64,000 bases of DNA from contig NW_020312785.1 in the NCBI RefSeq assembly GCF_003265705.1, positions 128,161,150 through 128,225,149 of the forward strand, given 5' to 3'. The number at the start of each line of letters is the position of its first letter. Position 1 is the first letter of the stretch. The notes under the pieces are model-generated. The model made no database searches. It saw only the letters and a program-made list of their open reading frames with translations, and was not told the origin of the DNA. The position numbers and the translations under genes were made by a program. Positions 1 to 11,329 of this stretch are shown here, in pieces. The stretch is from Callorhinus ursinus (lineage: Eukaryota; Chordata; Mammalia; Carnivora; Otariidae).

Positions 1-2254
1 CAGGATAGCTGTATTACTTTTCAACCCATTTGATATGAGCAATAGCAACTGGACAGGAAGAATAGATTAGGATCACAAAACAATAAGGGTATGGCAGCAC
101 ATGGCAGTGCACAGTCATCTTCAAGGTCTGCCAAGTGCAACACTCATCCAGGAGAATTGAAAACTGGCGTAGCAGCTGTCTACTCTGCAGACTAAGTAGA
201 ACTTTTTGACATTTTGCCAATGACCCTGGGAAAAATCTTGTTCTTCCCACTCATTGGTATAAATAGTCTATCAGAGATCATTTCTTTTGAGAAATATACA
301 AATGAACTGTAATATTTTAAAGCAAAACTTTCCAACCTCCACAGAATATTAATAATCCCACACATATTATTCTCAAAAAGTCTCCATATTCAACTAACCC
401 CCAACATGAGATGCTGAAGTCCAAAGAGACTGACCCTTTGTCTAGAAAAAGAGGAGGACATAATATACTGTGGCCTGATCACTAAAGTATGAGATGGCTT
501 CTGAAGACCCAAGCCTGGGATTGCAATGTGGGAAGACAATCATTATACTGGAACAGAGGGCACAAAAGAGTCATCAAGCTTCCTGTAGAAACATAAAATT
601 CTAAATACTACAGTATATTGTGCCAACTTCTGCAAAGAAACTTTTTAATTTTGGCTGAAACATACCACTGAGTTACTGAATAAGTTTCTGGTAGCGAAGA
701 GAAAAAAAGAACAGGAAGCCAATCAAAAATGTATTGCCTGTCATCTGTGTGTTCTGCATAGACAATGTTCCATAGCTTGGATGGCATACTTAGGGATACT
801 TAAGCAGATGGTGACATGAGTCAGTTTTCTTAAGACTCATAAAAAGGAAGAGAAGAAAGTCATTGCCTATTTATTAGGACAATGCTAGCTGTTATAACAC
901 AAAAAAATATAATGAGTCAAACACACAACAGTTGTTAATTTCTTGCTTACAACAAGTCCAAAATAAGAGGGATTATGATAGGGAAAAGCTTCTGGTTTCT
1001 GAAATACATCATAAAACCCTGATAAGAATACCCAATTCCCAGCCCCTTGGGGCTGCTTCATCATACTGACTTTTCCTTGCAAAGGAGTTGTATCCTGAGC
1101 AAAGGCTTGCCAGGGTACGAAGTAGAAAATTCCACCATCGTGTTATTTTATTTTGATTAGGGCCACAACATTCTGATATAGTGCATGATTTTTTCTAATA
1201 ATTCAAAAAAAGAATTCAATTTCAAAAACAGTCAAAAGTCACTTTGGACAAGAGGAAATAATCAAAATATTTAACAACTGATTCAACATGGGCACTGAGC
1301 ATCACAGAGATGCCAAATAATTACAAAGGAAGATAGCCACAATTCTGAAGTAATTCATAGCAGCTGATATCGAACCTGTTCTCTGTTCATACGAGGGCAA
1401 GGGTGTAGAAATTCCCTACATACCTGTGAGCTCAGGCTATAGGAATCTATCTGGAATCTGAAGAATATCTGGAATCTGAGGATGGGATTCTGATCTAAGT
1501 TAAAGAACCAATCATCTCAGGCAGGTGCAACTGTAATCATTATGCAGATCTCCTAAGCCATAAGGTTCTACAAGCCCCCAGTTCTTGAAGTTTGAATGGA
1601 AATATTGTGGTATTTGGAGCTTCTTATTCAGAGATTATGTACCTCAACCTCAAGAACCTCTGTGAAGTTCAGCATCTTGATAGGGAAGAAAAGAAAGCAT
1701 ATTTTATGTAGCAGATATTTATGATTGGGGTCAGAACTGACTGACTTCACACTGGGATAAAGAAAAATGGGCTCCCACACAGGCCCACCTTGTTTAGCAG
1801 TTATGGAAATCAAGACCATAGGGAACCAAGTCCAGGAAAATTATATGAGTGTCCCAGTGAAATTTTTGTCCCTTTTTGTTCCCTCCATAAAGCGATTTCT
1901 CTGAAATAACAAAAATTGATGGAAGAATATGTCAGGGGTCACACCTCAAGCCCATGTTGCATTATCCTGGAATAATAGACATCAGTGCTCTACTTAGAGT
2001 CCCTCTTACCTCTATTATACCATTTTCATGCACCCCCACCTCCAGATTTATAGTGTTTTAAACCGGCAGGACCTGAAGCTCTGAAACTCTGTAGAGGAAG
2101 AGGGCTGCCCTCAGGCTACTAGAGGCACTTTCCCAGCAGACACAGAGATAAGTGTTCAGGAGTTCATGTTTACTTTGATTGGACTTTAACCCGTGACCAA
2201 CAGGTATGGGAGTTATTCTCTTGCCCAACTACCTTGCCTTGGTTTGTGACAACT
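1..2254. other. unclassified AT-rich intergenic DNA
   Basis: No recognisable gene, RNA or repeat. The open frames here are under 90 codons, show no family motifs, and are what AT-rich non-coding DNA gives by chance. Confidence 0.5.
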
Positions 2255-2480
2255 CTGAGATATATCTTATACCCCAACATTCCACATAAGGATGGAGGCA
2301 CAGACACCCTCTGCAGAATTTTGTCCTGAGAACTCACCCTTCCCTGGCTTTTTGCTCTTTCTGTCCCAAACCCCCAGCTTTTTTGAGCTCCCCTTAAACA
2401 TTTCTACAATAAATCACTTGCCACGCAAAACCTTATCTTATGATCTGCTTCTGCTAGGAAACCTGACCTAAAATGTTGGG
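2255..2480 (+). repeat. possible old LTR end
   Basis: The segment has an AATAAA-like stretch (CAATAAATCACTTGCC near 2410) followed by TCTGCTTCTGCTAGGAAACCTGACC. A related ending (GTTCTGCTTCTAGGGGATCTAACC) occurs at about 38286-38310. Two diverged copies of the same ending suggest the 3' part of an ancient LTR-type repeat. The family could not be named and the left boundary is a guess. Confidence 0.35.
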
Positions 2481-4329
2481 ATTCAAAAGGGAGAAACTAC
2501 AAGGGAAGTAGCTAATATTTGTAGTTCAGCAAAAGCCTTGGCGATTCATGGCAGCTTTGAGTCATCAGTGCCAAATTCTATATTATCCCTCAGAAACATA
2601 TTGAAAACTACTTAGAATTTTGTCTGTACCAAGAAAAGATACTCTCTTGGCCTACTTTCCTCTATCTTTATCTCTCCCCTTAAAGTATCCAGTAAATAAG
2701 AAATCTTCCATTTGAAGACAAAAACCAAGATAAATATGTCTCCTTTAGTTTCTAATGAATGGAACTGAGAAGCTGCACAAGATAAATATAAGATCCAATA
2801 AGGCCTTAAGCAAGTACATTTAATTAGCTGGGTTAATAGAGGGAAGGAAAGCCATTTATAACCCAAACTAAGAGATTATCCAAAAATAATTTATGTTTGT
2901 TTTAGTTAAGCAGGTTCATTTTCCCATTTGTCTTTGCTTTAGGCAAATATCCAGGTGAGATTTCCTTCCCTGAATACACATCAGCTAGGGCTAAGAAGAA
3001 CACATCTAGGAACACACCACAGTAAAGATCTGAGGATATAATTTGCCATACTGAGTGAATGAAGCAGGTTGGCTTCAAGTAGACTACCAAAAATTGAATC
3101 CAAGTAATTTAAGCACTAGAAATAAAGACATTTCTCATTAGATTAGAATTTGGTTAGGACTACTTCATAATTCCAGGAGCAGAGAAATGACTTAGCGACT
3201 CTGGATACCCAATAACATCCCCATCCAATGAGGAACTTCTAAGAACAGGAATGGAAATTTCCAGGGAGCAGCTTCATAGTTATTCCATCAGAAAAAAAAT
3301 TTAAAAGATAGTACTAGACTACAAATGAGAAATCTGACTTACATATTTCTTGGGTAAAAATTTGGTAGTAATTTTTAAAAGGTTAATGAGAAAATGGTTT
3401 GCACGACTTACTGTAGTCAAGTTATTTTATTTGTTTAGATGACATTTGGCTTATGATGGAACACTGAAATTGAAATTCAATTCTCCATAGTGGATATTGT
3501 TAAGTTAAAGACTGTCATTTTTAAACTCAATTACAAGACTAGAAAACTGTTTCAGAAAATAATTGATTTAGCATGCTTAATTAGTAATAAAAGAATCTTT
3601 GGATGAAAGTAGGCTACCAGCAAGATAAAGGTGGCTGAGTCTTGTTAATTTTGAGAAATTCAGATGTCAACATATTGCTTTGTTTTATAACCAGGAAGCA
3701 AACTCAAAACAAACTTTGAAAAGCTAAAAAACTTTCAGAAAAAAGGCAAGAACATGTTTTCAGGGAGAAGAATTATTGAATAAATAAATCATTTTGTATT
3801 TATAATAATATTAAATAAAATAAGTCTCTGTGTCTTTATTTTATAATCTTTACTTTGACAGCGCATTCCAGTGAGTATTAAAGAGAATGTATTTGCACTT
3901 AATAAGTAGGTCATTATTTTCACAATGCTTACATCTTTGTGGAAAGTCTAATACCATTGACTCTGGCACAGAGAAATCATCCTTGAGGAGTACACAATCA
4001 CACAAGAGGTACATAGTATCACCTGTGGACATTTTTCACTTTACTTTTTCCTACCCCAGGATGCCAGAATTCTGAATCATCACTTCCTCAGAGTAAGAAT
4101 CATTGTCTTAGTGGCTCACTATTACTGAAAGAGGTGTGGTATAATTCTCTAATTTGGATGGATAAAAAGTTGAGAAACACAGAAAAAAATCAATACATTA
4201 AAAATTGTCAGTCTTTAAATAAAAAGTGAAATAGACTAAAAGAATTGTCAGTCTTTGAGACTGTTTTACATAGCAACTCAATTCAAGTCTTGAGCACCTT
4301 CTATGTGCTTCCTATACTCTAGGAACTAT
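2481..4329. other. unclassified AT-rich intergenic DNA
   Basis: Nothing recognisable. Some TAAT-rich stretches occur (for example 3560-3590, TTGATTTAGCATGCTTAATT), which fit homeodomain-type binding sites but are also common by chance in AT-rich DNA. Confidence 0.4.
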
Positions 4330-6085
4330 AGAACACTCATGAAAGTAATTGAAGAAGACACAAAAAGATGGAAAACATCACATGCTCATGGATCGGAAGA
4401 ATAAACATTGTTAAAATGATTATGCTGCCCAGAACAATCTATACTTTCAACGCCATCCCAATCAAAATACCAACAGCATTTTTCAAAGTGCTGGAACAAA
4501 CAATCCTAAAATTTGTATAGAATCAGAAAAGACCACGAATCACCAAGGAAATGTTGAAAAAGAAAAACAAAGCTGGGGGCATCACATTGCCTGATTTCAA
4601 GCTATATTACAAAGCAGTGATCACCAAGACAGCATGGTACTAGCACAAAAACAGACATACAGACCAATGGAACAGAATAGAGAGCCCAGATAGGGACCCT
4701 CAACTCTATGGTCAAATAATCTTCAACAAAGCAGGAAAAAATATGCAATGGAAAAAAGACAGTCTCTTCAATAAATGGTGCTGGGAAAATTGGGCAGCTA
4801 TATACAGAGGAATGAAACTCGAACATTCTCTTACACCATACACAAAGATAAACTCAAAATGGATGAAAGACCTCAATGTGAGATGGGAATCCATCAAAAT
4901 TCTAGAGGAGAACATAGGCAGTAACCTTTTTGACATCAGCCACAGCAACTTCTTTCAAGACACGTTTCTAAAGGCAAGGGAAACAAAAGCAAAAATGAAC
5001 CTTTGGGACTTCATCAAGATAAAAAGCTTCTGCACAGCAAAGGAAACAGTCAACAAAACAAAGAGGCAACCCACAGAATGGGAGAAGATATTTGCAAATG
5101 ACACTACAGACAAAGGGTTGATATCCAAGATTTATAAAGAACTTCTCAAACTCAAAACCCAAAAAACAAATAATCAAGTCAAAAAATGGGCAGAAGACAT
5201 GAACAGACTCTTCTCCAAAGAAGACATGCAAATGGCTAACAGACACGTGAAAAAATGTTCATCATCATTAGCCATCAAGGAAATTCAAATCAAAACCACT
5301 CTGAGATACTACCTTACACGAGTAAGAATGGCAAAAATTGACAAGGCAAGAAACAACAAATGTTGGAGAGGTTGTGGAGAAAGAGGAACCCTCTTACACT
5401 GTTGGTGGGAACGTAAGTGGGTACAGCCACTTTGGAAAACAGTGTGGAGGTGCCTCAAAAAATTAAAAATAGAGCTACCCTATGACCCAGCAACTGCACT
5501 ACTGGGTATTTACCCCAAAGATACAGGTGTAGTGAAAAGAAGGGCCATATGCACCCAATGTTCATAGCAGCAATGTCCACAATTGCCAAACTGTGGAAAG
5601 AGCTGAGATGACCTTCAACAGAAGAATGGATAAAGAAGATGTGGTCTATATATATAATGGACTATTACTCACCCATCAGAAAGGATGAATAACCCAACTT
5701 TTGCACCAACATGGATGGGACTGGAGGAGATGATGCTAAGTGAAATAAGTCAAGCAGAGAAAGTCAATTATCATATGGTTTCACTTATTTGTGGAACATA
5801 AGGAATAGCATGGAGCACATTAGGAGAAAGAAGGGAAAAATGAAGGGGGGAAATCAGAGGGGGACATGAACCATGAGAGGCTGTGGACCCTGAGAAACAG
5901 AGGGTTTTAGAGGTGAGGAGGGTGAGGGAATGGGTTGGCCCGGTGATGGGTATTAAGGAGGGCACATATTGCATGGAGCACTGGGTGTTATATGCAAACA
6001 ATGAATCATGGAACACTTCATCAAAAATTAATGATGTATTGTATGGTGACTAACAGAACATAATAAAAATAAATAAATAAATAAA
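4330..6085 (+). mobile_element. LINE-1, 5'-truncated (ORF2 C-terminal part plus 3'UTR)
   Basis: The piece begins inside ORF2 and ends in the carnivore-type 3'UTR (AAATCAGAGGGGGACATGAACCATGAG..., then AATAAATAAATAAATA and an A-rich tail). The largest open stretch, 4743-5567 (274 codons), reads as the ORF2 C-terminal region, with the cysteine-rich segment near 5358-5412 ([17 protein letters not shown]). The reverse transcriptase catalytic core is absent because of 5' truncation. ORF2 upstream of 4743 and downstream of 5567 is interrupted, so it is inactive. This copy lacks the first 3'UTR module (GGGGAGGGTATGTGCTATGG) seen in the copies at 17001 and 21520, which suggests a different subfamily. 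Confidence 0.93.
4743..5567 (+). pseudogene. LINE-1 ORF2 C-terminal fragment
   Basis: This 274-codon open segment covers the end of LINE-1 ORF2p, downstream of the reverse transcriptase fingers and palm. It contains the LINE-1 stretches [16 protein letters not shown] and [17 protein letters not shown], the cysteine-rich region implicated in RNA binding in this family. It has no endonuclease and no polymerase catalytic aspartates. The first Met is simply the first ATG after a stop, not a true start. The short minus-strand frames across it are antisense shadows. Confidence 0.85.
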
Positions 6086-6195
6086 TATTTAAAAAAACAA
6101 AAAAAAACAAATGAGGGTTATGAGATCTGCTAGGAACACTTGTAACTAAGAGAATTAGAAGGTCAGCAGAGGAATTGATGAAGAAATTACTTTTA

Positions 6196-6388
6196 TTTTT
6201 TTTTAAGATTTTATTTATTTATTTGTCAGAGAGAGAGTGAGAAAGAACACACAAGCAGGAGGAGCAGCAAAGGGAGAAGCAGGTTCCCTGTTGAGCAAGG
6301 AGCCCAATGTGGGACTTGATCCCAGGACCCTGAGATCATGACCTGAGCCAAAGGCAGACACTTAACTGATGAGCCACACAGGCATCCT
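6196..6388 (-). mobile_element. Can-SINE (SINEC)
   Basis: The SINE is read in reverse: T-rich tail, AAGATTTTATTTATTTATTTGTC, GA-rich middle, CCCAGGACCCTGAGATCATGACC, and the head complement GAGCCACACAGGCATCC. It is flanked by a perfect 15-bp target duplication, AAGAAATTACTTTTA, at 6181-6195 and 6389-6403. Confidence 0.95.
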
Positions 6389-6845
6389 AAGAAATTACTT
6401 TTAAACTAGAACTCAAAAAATGATTTGAAATTAGCTGTTGGAGGTAGGGGTGGGGCAGGGAATAGAGGTTAAGAGAGAAGAATAAGGAAATTTTCCAGGA
6501 TAGGAGATGTACAGAGGCCAGAAAACAAGAAAAGCATGGTTGGCAGCAGATTGAGAGGAAGATCAGACTTGAGAAATATGTAGGTGCCAACATTATACAA
6601 ATATATAATACTTAACCTCCTTTCCAAGATTATCATTCCATTATCCCTTCATTATGAGGTTTTTAGAAGCAGAAACTCTGCCCCCCATCTCGTATCACCA
6701 GACATTTAACATTAGGAATATCATAGGTGTTTAGGAAATGTTAAATGAGTAAATGAATTAATCAATCAATGGTTCCTGCTCTAAGACTTATCATACATGT
6801 ATAGCATGCTCCAAAATGGCTTTTACAGAGCAATTTATTTTGAAC

Positions 6846-6874
6846 ATATATATATAGAGAGAGAGAGAGAGAGC
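6846..6874. repeat. (TA)n(GA)n microsatellite
   Basis: ATATATATATAGAGAGAGAGAGAGAGAG: two adjoining dinucleotide tracts, simple sequence only. Confidence 0.85.
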
Positions 6875-6919
6875 TCTTCCCAAGAGTTTTCTATCATAGG
6901 CCTGTAAAAATTAAAAATC

Positions 6920-8095
6920 ATGAGCATATATTTGCAAATCATGTATAAGGGTAAGAGTAAGAGGTTAATATTCAGAATATATAAAGGACTACCACTCAAC
7001 AATAAAAAAATCTAACAACCCAATTTAAAAATATTCAAAGGGCTTGAATAGACATTTCTCCAAAGAAGATACACAAATAGTCAATAAGCACATAAAAAAA
7101 TACTCAATATCACAAATCATTAAGAAATGCAAATCAAAAGCACAATGAGAAACCACTCCATACTCATTAGGATTGTTGTTATTTAAAAAATAAGAATAAA
7201 AGGGGCGCCTGGGTGGCTCAGTTGTTAAGCATCTGCCTTCGGCTCAAGTCACGGTTTCCAGGGTCCTGGGATCGGAACCCTACATTGGGCTCCCTGCTCG
7301 GTGAGAAGCCTGCTTCTCCCTCTCTCACTCCCCCTATTTGTGTTCCCTCTCTCGCTTTGTCTCTCTCTGTCAAATAAATAAGAAAAATCTTTTTTAAAAA
7401 ATGAGAATAAAAAATATCAAGTATTGGCAAAGATGTTGAAAAATTGAAACTCTTGTGCATTGCTGGTGAAAATGTAAAATAATGCAGCTACTGTGGAAAC
7501 ATCACAGCAATTCCTCAAAAAATTAAACATAGAATTATCCTACAATCCAACAATTCCACTTCTGGATGTATACCCCAAAAGAATAGGAAGCAGTGTCTCA
7601 AAAAGATATTTGTACATAGCAGCATTATTCATGGTAATTCAAAGCAGGAAACAACCCAAATGTCCACTGATGGATAAATGCCTAAACTAAATATGGTATA
7701 TGCATACAAAATATGGTATTATTCAGCTTTAAAAAAGAAATGAAATTCTGATACATGTCACACATGAATGAACTTGAAGACATGGTGGTAAGTGAAATAT
7801 GCCAAGCACAAAAGGACAAATATTGAAAGATTCCACTTGTATGAGGTACCTAGAGTAGTGAAATTCATAGGAACATAAAGTAGAATGGTGGTTTCTAGAG
7901 CCTGGGAGACAGCAGGAATGGGAGTTATGGTTTAATAGATACAGAAGTTCAGTTTGAGGAGATGAAAAGTTCTAGAGATTATGGTGGTGATGGTTGTACA
8001 GTATAAATGTACTTAATGCCGTAGAACTGCACACTTAAAATGGCTAAAATGGCAAATTTTTGTTATGTATATTTTATTAGAATACCAGAAATGTT
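6920..8095 (+). mobile_element. old LINE-1 3' end, interrupted by a Can-SINE
   Basis: Diverged ORF2 C-terminal sequence is followed by a 3' end of an older subfamily (TTGTACAGTATAAATGTACTTAATGCC, then AATGGCTAAAATGGCAAATTTT near 8030-8060). The frame 7493-7690 retains recognisable ORF2 residues (NIELSYNPTIPLLDVYPK), but the rest is riddled with stops. A Can-SINE at 7202-7395 splits it, so the LINE is older than that SINE. Confidence 0.85.
7202..7395 (+). mobile_element. Can-SINE (SINEC)
   Basis: Head GGGGCGCCTGGGTGGCTCAG, tRNA-like region, CT-rich middle, then CTCTGTCAAATAAATAAG and A-tail. The 17-bp target duplication AAAAAATAAGAATAAAA (7185-7201; one mismatch at 7396-7412) shows insertion into the pre-existing LINE-1. 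Confidence 0.95.
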
Positions 8096-8396
8096 TTAAA
8101 GATATGTGTCCTTGAGGGCATTTGCTTCAGAAGCAATTAAAATCATTAGAATGTGTTGTTTTCTATATTAATGTAATTATTAATATACAGAAAGAAAAAT
8201 AACTGTCCGTTTTCCTCTAAGTTAAACTATCATTCAGGAGAGATGAAATAAACACATTGAGAGGTGTGAAAAATTACACCAGATGGATGGAGTTAAACAG
8301 GCAAAGAAGGCTTCATTCAAGACTATTGCAATAGGGGAGAAAGACTGAACTCAACTCCACTGGAACAAAAAGCAGGAGGAATTTCAAGTGCTGGGG
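8096..8396. other. unclassified host flank left of the provirus
   Basis: No gene or repeat recognised. It ends in the 6-bp target duplication TGAGCC (8397-8402). Confidence 0.5.
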
Positions 8397-8402
8397 TGAG
8401 CC

Positions 8403-8862
8403 TGCAGGAAACAGAACTCCACAACAACCACTGGTGCATGTTCGCTCAGACTCCGAGATCTCTGAGAACACTCGAGATTGCAGGGTTAAAAATAACCCGA
8501 AAGGATCAGAGTGAAATGCCCTTGGGACCTGTGTGGTCAGTTCTAAAGTAGCAGCAGCAGATGTTTAGTAGATAGGAAGCCAGCTGTCAAGAGCACACTG
8601 GGCACTCCCCTCTGTTCCTTTATTCTGTTTTAAAGATTCTTACGTGCCTGACTAATCCTGTATACATGGAGGAATGTGCCTTACTACGCCCCTGCTATAA
8701 ATCATTATAGATCTATATCGCTGTAGAAGGTATATAAGAGTATGGAAAATAAACCTCGGCGCCTCGGGCTGTTAGCTCGGGGTCCCCTGTGCCTCGCTCT
8801 ACTGTCGTCTCTTTTTCTCAGTTCCTTCGCCGCCCCAGGTCCCCGACTCTCAGAGGTCGACA
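8403..8862 (+). repeat. 5' LTR
   Basis: This 460-bp LTR begins TGCAGG and ends TCGACA. By hand alignment it differs from the 3' copy by about ten substitutions and two short indels (the GCAGCAGCAG stretch near 8548 and the GCTATAAATC stretch near 8695). It carries a TATA box at 8731-8738 and AATAAA at 8748-8753. Confidence 0.96.
8731..8753 (+). promoter_or_regulatory. 5' LTR TATA box and polyadenylation signal
   Basis: TATATAAG (8731-8738) is followed 9 bases later by AATAAA (8748-8753). With a start expected 25-30 bases after the TATA box, the polyadenylation signal would lie at or before the cap site. R would then be only about 10-20 nt, a layout known in some betaretroviruses. The 3' LTR has the same pair at 14436-14443 and 14453-14458. 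Confidence 0.7.
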
Positions 8863-8864
8863 AG

Positions 8865-8881
8865 TGGCACCGAACAGGGAC
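8865..8881 (+). other. primer binding site, lysine-tRNA type
   Basis: TGGCACCGAACAGGGAC starts two bases after the LTR. The GAACAGGGAC half and TGGC start match the known tRNA-Lys3-type site; the middle is one base shorter with one substitution, probably post-insertion decay or a lineage variant. Confidence 0.8.
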
Positions 8882-8931
8882 CTGAAGCCCCCATCAAGGA
8901 ACGATCAGCCAGCGCTAGGAACCCTACAGAA

Positions 8932-8941
8932 GGTGGTAAGT
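8932..8941 (+). promoter_or_regulatory. candidate splice donor in the leader
   Basis: GGTGGTAAGT contains the strong donor core GTAAGT (8936-8941), between the primer site and the gag start. This is where betaretroviruses place the donor for subgenomic env RNA. Its use is inferred from sequence only. Confidence 0.5.
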
Positions 8942-8962
8942 AGGAAAGTTTATTACAGGGTT

Positions 8963-10380
8963 ATGGGGCAATCGAATTTGAAAGCATCAGGTTTTGCTGC
9001 ATTGATACGTCATTTTCTTAAAGAATATGGGCTAAAGTTACTAAGCAGCACATAGAAAAATGTTTGGAAACAGGAGTTGAATACAATCCTTGGTTTCCGA
9101 ACAAAGGCTCCTTAGATGAGGAGACTTGGATCCGAGTGAAAAATAATGTCTTGAAGGCTATGAGAAAGGGTGAAATGGTTCCCCTTGATTTCTGGCCCAT
9201 TTGGGCTTTAGTACGAGTGGTTATCAATACTATGGAAACTGGGGATTAGTTACATACATATGAATTAGACGATGAGACGTTAGAAAAGGCTAAAACTGAA
9301 AGTAAAAAAGTTTTTGCGGCTTCACAGTCCCGGCTGTTACCCACGGCCCCTCCGCTTTTAACGGAGGACCCCACCGGAGATGATCAACCTCCCTCCACAA
9401 TAGATTTATTCCCTCTCAAACAATCCTCCCTAGCTCTCTCATCTCTCGAAAAGGAACTCCGACAGCAAGGAGCTAATGATCTATTTATGGCTTTCCCCAT
9501 AGACCGAACACAAGCTGCTGGTCTCGTCTACGAGGGATTAGATTTAAATACCTTAAGGGAACTAAAGAAGGCTTGCCACTTGTATGGACCCACAGCCCCT
9601 TATACTATAGAGATTTTGAAAGCCTGGGCAAATTCTGGGGAGTGGGTCCCTCATGACTGGCATATGGTTGCACAGGCTTGCCTTAAGCCACAGGATTTAT
9701 TACAACGGAAAATGTGGTTATTGGATGCCGCCTATATGAAACCCCGGGCAAACCCAGCCATGCATCATATTTCTTTTGAAATGCTCACTGGCTCTGGCCC
9801 CTTTTCAGATGTTTGAGAGCAATTGGTTAACACTCCACCTGCAACCACAGCGCAGGTATCTGAAATCGCCCTCACGGCTTGGGGAAAGCTAACCCCTTCA
9901 GGGGAAGTGGGGCAACGTTATATAAAAATTGTGCAAGGCCCTACAGAAGCATATACTGATTTTATTTCTCGGCTTGAAATGGCTATTGACCGCCAAGTCG
10001 ATAATAAACCTGCTAAAGAGCACTTGCTAAGACAGCTTGATTTTGAAAATGCTAATGAGGACTGCCAAGCGGCCATCCGGCCACATAGGGAAACAGGAAA
10101 CATTCTCGATTATCTTCATCTATGTAGAAATATTGGCACTCTTACACATCAAGCTCAGATAGCCTCCCTTCAACTCATGGCCCTACAAAAACAACAGGAT
10201 ATAAAATGTTATAATTGTGGGAAAGTAGGACATGTCAAGAAGGAATGCCGTAAACCCCCCCAACCTAGAGCCAATTCTCTTTCTAATACCACCCCTAGCC
10301 TCTGCCCTCATTGCGGCAAAGGCAAACATTGGGCCAAGGAATGCAAATCCAAATTTGACAGGCAAGGTAACTCCCATTAA
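8963..10380 (+). pseudogene. gag: ERV gag (matrix, capsid, nucleocapsid), broken
   Basis: Gag is the structural polyprotein. The start at 8963 gives MGQS, with the N-myristoylation glycine at position 2. After about 30 codons the frame shifts from 2 to 1. From 9064 the matrix segment contains NPWFPNKGSLDEETW. A TAG lies at 9247-9249. A PTAP late-domain motif is encoded at 9340-9351, followed by PLL. The capsid begins near 9487 (VYEGLDLNTLRELKKA), is stopped by TGA at 9814-9816, and resumes in the same frame with the major homology region QGPTEAYTDFISRL (from about 9934). The nucleocapsid has two CCHC knuckles, at 10207-10248 and 10303-10344. At roughly 470 codons it is short for a betaretroviral Gag. 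The stops and frameshift make it non-functional. Confidence 0.93.
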
Positions 10381-11329
10381 GGTCGGGAAACGGGATGCGG
10401 GGCCACCCAGGCCCCAAACAACAACGGGGGATTCAATATGTCGCCTCTCCAGCAGCAACTTCCTGCTGCACACATAAACCTTCTGGGTTACCACTTAGTC
10501 CCGCCACCCAGGGAAATGCCGCAGTAGATTTAACCACTCCTTTTACAGTAAATCTTCACCCTGGTCTCGGGCCTCAAAAAATACCCATGGGGTATTATGG
10601 ACCTTTACCAAGAGGAACCATGGGTCTTGTGCTAGGAAGATCTAGCCTAAATCTTAAAGGAATCCAGGTGATGACTGGAGTAATAGATTCTGACTATGAA
10701 GGAGAAATAATGGTGGTCGCATAGACTCAGGTTCCTTGGGCCTTTAAGGGAGGAGACAGGGCAATAATAATAACTGAGCAATTCTATGTACAAATTGGTC
10801 AGTCCCAACAGATCAGATGAGGAGGATTTGGTAGTACTGATCCTCTCATGGGTAAATGGGCTTCATTATTGACTCAGACTGATTGTCCTTCTATGACTCT
10901 TAAAATTAGAGGAAAAACTTTCTCGGGTCTAGTTGATTCTGGAGCCGATTTTTCAGTAATAGCCTCCCAGCGTTGGCCTAATATCTGGGCCATGCAAGTA
11001 ACCTCTAGTTCAGTAGAAGGAATAGGTTTTGTGAGGGCAGAAGAAATTCTACAAAGTAGTGTGCCACTTAAATGTGAGGGACCAGACAAATTAGAAGGAA
11101 TTATCCAGGCTTACATCTTAAATACCCCCATTAATATTTGGGGAAGAGACTTTTGCAACAGTGGGGAGCCGAGCTAGTCATCCCCCCAAATCGACCAGTT
11201 AATCAAATCATGACAAAGATGCGCTATAAACCAGGACAGGGCTTAGGCAAACAACATCAAGGAATCATGGAGCCTATCATTGCCCAAGGACAAACTCATA
11301 GGGCTAGACTGGATTACCCTTTTTTCTAG
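10371..11329 (+). pseudogene. pro: ERV pro: dUTPase, aspartic protease and G-patch, broken
   Basis: The order is dUTPase, protease, G-patch, diagnostic of betaretroviruses. The dUTPase (frame 3) has GRSSLNLKG (from 10635) and GVIDSDYEGE (10677-10706), then a TAG at 10722-10724. The protease (10848 onward, same frame) has its active site as DSG (10935-10943) in LVDSGADFSVI; DSG is an accepted variant of DTG. An indel near 11150 moves the reading to frame 2, where QQWGAE and the glycine-rich G-patch (KPGQGLGKQHQGI, about 11228-11266) continue to the stop at 11329. The overlap with gag (10371-10380) is very short and shows no classical slippery heptamer. Confidence 0.9.

Noticed and set aside
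4602..5246. Minus-strand frames opposite the LINE-1 ORF2
   Set aside because: Antisense shadows of a coding strand; composition mirrors ORF2.
10183..10494. Minus-strand frame across the gag-pro junction
   Set aside because: Antisense of the nucleocapsid region; no evidence for an antisense viral gene.
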